From positions 4,571,885-4,635,884 of the forward strand of contig CM119267.1 of assembly GCA_051294375.1 (NCBI GenBank): 64,000 bases of DNA, given 5' to 3'. This stretch comes from Paraspadella gotoi (taxonomy: Eukaryota > Chaetognatha). A program made the translations under genes and the position numbers. Below, in pieces: positions 62,130 to 64,000 of this stretch. The notes below the pieces were generated by a model, which searched no databases, was not told where the DNA came from, and saw only the letters and a list, made by a program, of their open reading frames with translations. How positions within the stretch are numbered: the first letter of the stretch is position 1; each line of letters starts with the position of its first letter.

Positions 62130-63192
62130 GTGAGGGGGATGTTGATGAAGGGGGCGGTGGAGGTGAGTTCGAAGGGTGATGGAGATGTTGAGGGATGATA
62201 GGGAGCGGGAATATGATGATGATGATGATGATGATGATGTAGAAAAAGGCGGATATTCTAGCTTAAAAATATTCAGGACTTTTTTTTCCTAATCTATAAA
62301 GATAAAAAAAAAGGATTTTTTTGTGTTCTACAAAAATATGATTTCGTTGGAATATATTTTACAATTTGTAAGCTGAACACATACAGAAAAAAAAACAAAT
62401 ACGCATTTTGATATCCGGTGTGTGTAGAGATACAAAGCAAAGCATAATTTTTTTTCAAAAAAATATATTTTCATCCAAAAAGCTAACTAGAAAATGCCAT
62501 TCATCCTAGTTCGCGAAATTTCAGCCATGCGATTTATTTTTTAAATTCGATGTTATATCGACAAGAGATTTCAACTAGTTAGCAAATTATCCAATGCAGT
62601 ATTTGGAGAATAAAAAAAAAAATTGAGGTAATAACAGTAGCACGATTCCCGATCCTCATTTCTGACGGTATTTTTTTGTTGTTGTTGATGTTGTTTTGTT
62701 TTGTTTCGTTGAAATTTTCTGTGTGAAACAGTCACGAAATCGTGAGTCGGATGAGAGATGAATCCATTTTCGTGAATTCCCTTCCCCTCACCGACTCGGC
62801 AACTCTTCTCTTTATAAAATAAAAGGCAAGAGAAGACGGTCGCCCGAATCGGATCAGGGAAGAGACGTTTCCCCTTTTGACAAACATTCAGTATTATTTT
62901 AAAATTTGCTTTGCTTTTTTTTTTCACGATTAGTTTTGTTTGTTTAGTAACTAGTAAACGAAATATATATACGCGTATTAATGTACGAATACGAATCACT
63001 TTTTCGGTGTCTTTGAATCTAACAAAACGTAGTTTGAAAAAGAAAATCTCTACGGACAACTATTATTATGTTTTTAAATAATAGTTTCTCGGCCTTGACT
63101 AATATATTTTTGCGACGTTTAAACGGCCGAAGAAACCAAAAAAAAAAAAAAACTAAAAAAAAGTCGCTTGCTCATTTGTTTTTCCCCTCAGT
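62130..63192. other. Non-coding stretch between DNAH10 and an opposite-strand gene
   Basis: Contains a (GAT)n tract at 62,215-62,240 and AT-rich sequence. On the minus strand it may be the 3' UTR of the next gene; an AATAAA signal in that sense lies near 62,532. No DNAH10 exon recognised. Confidence 0.55.
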
Positions 63193-63680
63193 TCAAGCGA
63201 CGACCACCGGCGCCAGAGGGGGATAACCGTATCCCATCCCGTAGGGGAACATCCCCGCGTAGTGATACTTGTAGTAAGGGAACCTGGCGATAGAAGCGAG
63301 CCTGGCCCTCTCGGCGGCGGCGAGAGCCTCAAGCCTGGCGGCTTCGTCGGCGCGGGCCCGGTCCTCGGCCAGCTTGAGGGCGAGGGCGGCGTCGGCGGCC
63401 CGGCGCTCCTCCTCGGCCCTCAGGGCGGCGAGGCGGGCTTCTTCGGCGGCGCGAGCCTCGGCGGCGGCCTTGGCTGCGGCGGCGGCGGCGGCGGCGGCCG
63501 CCTGTTGGGCTGCTCTCAGCTCCTCGGCCTTTCGGATGGCCTCCATCCTCTCTGCTCCGCTCTTGGCGAGCGCCGCGCCCGCGCCTCCTGCTCCGCCTTG
63601 TACGCCGCCTCGGCGTGGGCGCGCGCCGCCGCCACCGCCTTCTCGCGCATGATGCGGATCTCGTCCTCCTTTTTCAAAGC
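63193..63680 (-). CDS. Ala/Glu/Arg-rich coiled-coil protein, last exon (frameshifted)
   Basis: Acceptor CTAATCAG at the right border. The exon reads ALKKEDEIRIMREKAVAAAR, AHAEAAYKAEQEARARR, then the frame breaks near 63,560-63,590 (a missing base would fix it) and continues MEAIRKAEELRAAQQ, a poly-Ala run and EARLAALRAEEERRA-type heptads. The last part is aromatic and Gly-rich: FPYYKYHYAGMFPYGMGYGY, PPLAPVVVA, stop. The body is a long single helix or coiled coil. I do not recognise the family. Confidence 0.75.
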
Positions 63681-63764
63681 CTGATTAGTATGGGGGGATG
63701 GATAGGTGATCCTTATCTTTTTATAGAGTTCTTTTTGTTTTTCTTTCATAATTTCTTTTTTTTT

Positions 63765-63807
63765 TCAATTTCTTTTCTTTTTCTCTGTTTGTACAACTTT
63801 CTTTCTT

Positions 63808-63840
<33 letters not shown>

Positions 63841-63960
63841 ATCTCTCTCTTTATCTCTCTTTCTCTCTCTTTCTTTCTTTATTTTTATCTTTCATTTTTT
63901 TCTTTTTTTCTTTCTCTCTTTATTTCTTTATTTCTTTCCTATCTTTCTTCCCCCTCTCCT
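63765..63960. repeat. CT/TTTC-rich microsatellite tract
   Basis: Intronic low-complexity tract of TCTC, TTTC and ATTTC repeats. Confidence 0.9.
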
Positions 63961-63970
63961 CTTCTCTCAC

Positions 63971-64000
63971 CTCCAGCTTTGCCTTTCTGTCGGCCTCCGC
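63971..64000 (-). CDS. Same coiled-coil gene, upstream exon (partial)
   Basis: Reads AEADRKAKLE on the minus strand and ends at donor GTGAGA, phase 0, joining ALKKEDE in the exon above. It continues beyond the window edge. Confidence 0.65.

Noticed and set aside
62571-63059. A 162-codon minus-strand frame
   Set aside because: AT-rich, Lys/Phe-rich by composition, downstream of the coiled-coil gene's stop; more likely 3' UTR.
63262-63684. Plus-strand frames opposite the Ala-rich gene
   Set aside because: They are antisense shadows of the GC-rich Ala/Arg/Glu codons.

Overview
This window is eukaryotic nuclear DNA from an invertebrate animal; the phylum cannot be fixed from the sequence, and a crustacean or other arthropod is only a weak guess. 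Coding exons are short and GC-rich, introns are AT-rich with GT-AG (twice GC-AG) borders, and (GA)n, (AAAT)n, (ATTC)n and (ATC)n microsatellites are abundant. The assembly is a draft with many N gaps. Three gaps are exactly 25 N, and several stretches look like uncorrected long-read sequence.

Almost all of the window is one plus-strand gene, the axonemal inner-arm dynein heavy chain DNAH10. It starts at a 15-codon exon (3,662-3,706) and can be followed to 62,129, the base of the AAA5 buttress. The order is: N-terminal tail (3.7-16.6 kb), tail to linker (24.7-26.9 and 38.8-44.3 kb), AAA1 (44.8-48.3), AAA2 (48.6-50.3), AAA3 (50.7-53.7), AAA4 (54.0-56.5), stalk and microtubule-binding domain (56.5-58.1), AAA5 (58.3-62.1). 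The rest of AAA5, AAA6 and the C-terminal domain are not found before 63.2 kb. There the last exons of an opposite-strand Ala/Glu/Arg-rich coiled-coil gene begin; it runs off the right edge.

The middle of the gene is complicated by three duplicated blocks. Block B (16.73-18.90 kb) recurs at 24.69-26.90 kb. Block C (19.11-23.66 kb) recurs, cleaner, at 36.66-41.15 kb. The 7.8-16.6 kb part recurs as a very noisy inverted copy at 27.0-36.64 kb. The junctions fall at 25-N gaps and (GA)n tracts, so a gap-filling or haplotype artefact is the first explanation. The cleanest path is 3.7-16.6, 24.7-26.9, 36.7-62.1 kb. Single-base indels disturb several exons, including the one carrying the AAA1 Walker A.

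Introns of the gene house many small RNA genes: a seven-tRNA cluster (Ala, Pro, Gly, Asp, Ser, Val, Glu), an elongator tRNA-Met with an apparent intron, initiator tRNA-Met, another tRNA-Gly and a U2 snRNA. They also hold a tRNA-derived SINE, a dispersed repeat of about 340 bp, foldback elements and a hammerhead-ribozyme-like motif.

The most novel feature is at 59.6-61.3 kb. Eleven tiny exons (6-90 nt), all phase 1-1 and all multiples of three, insert about 118 charged residues into an AAA5 loop that is uninterrupted in human DNAH10 as I remember it. Because each exon can be skipped in frame, this looks like a cassette for making many dynein isoforms.
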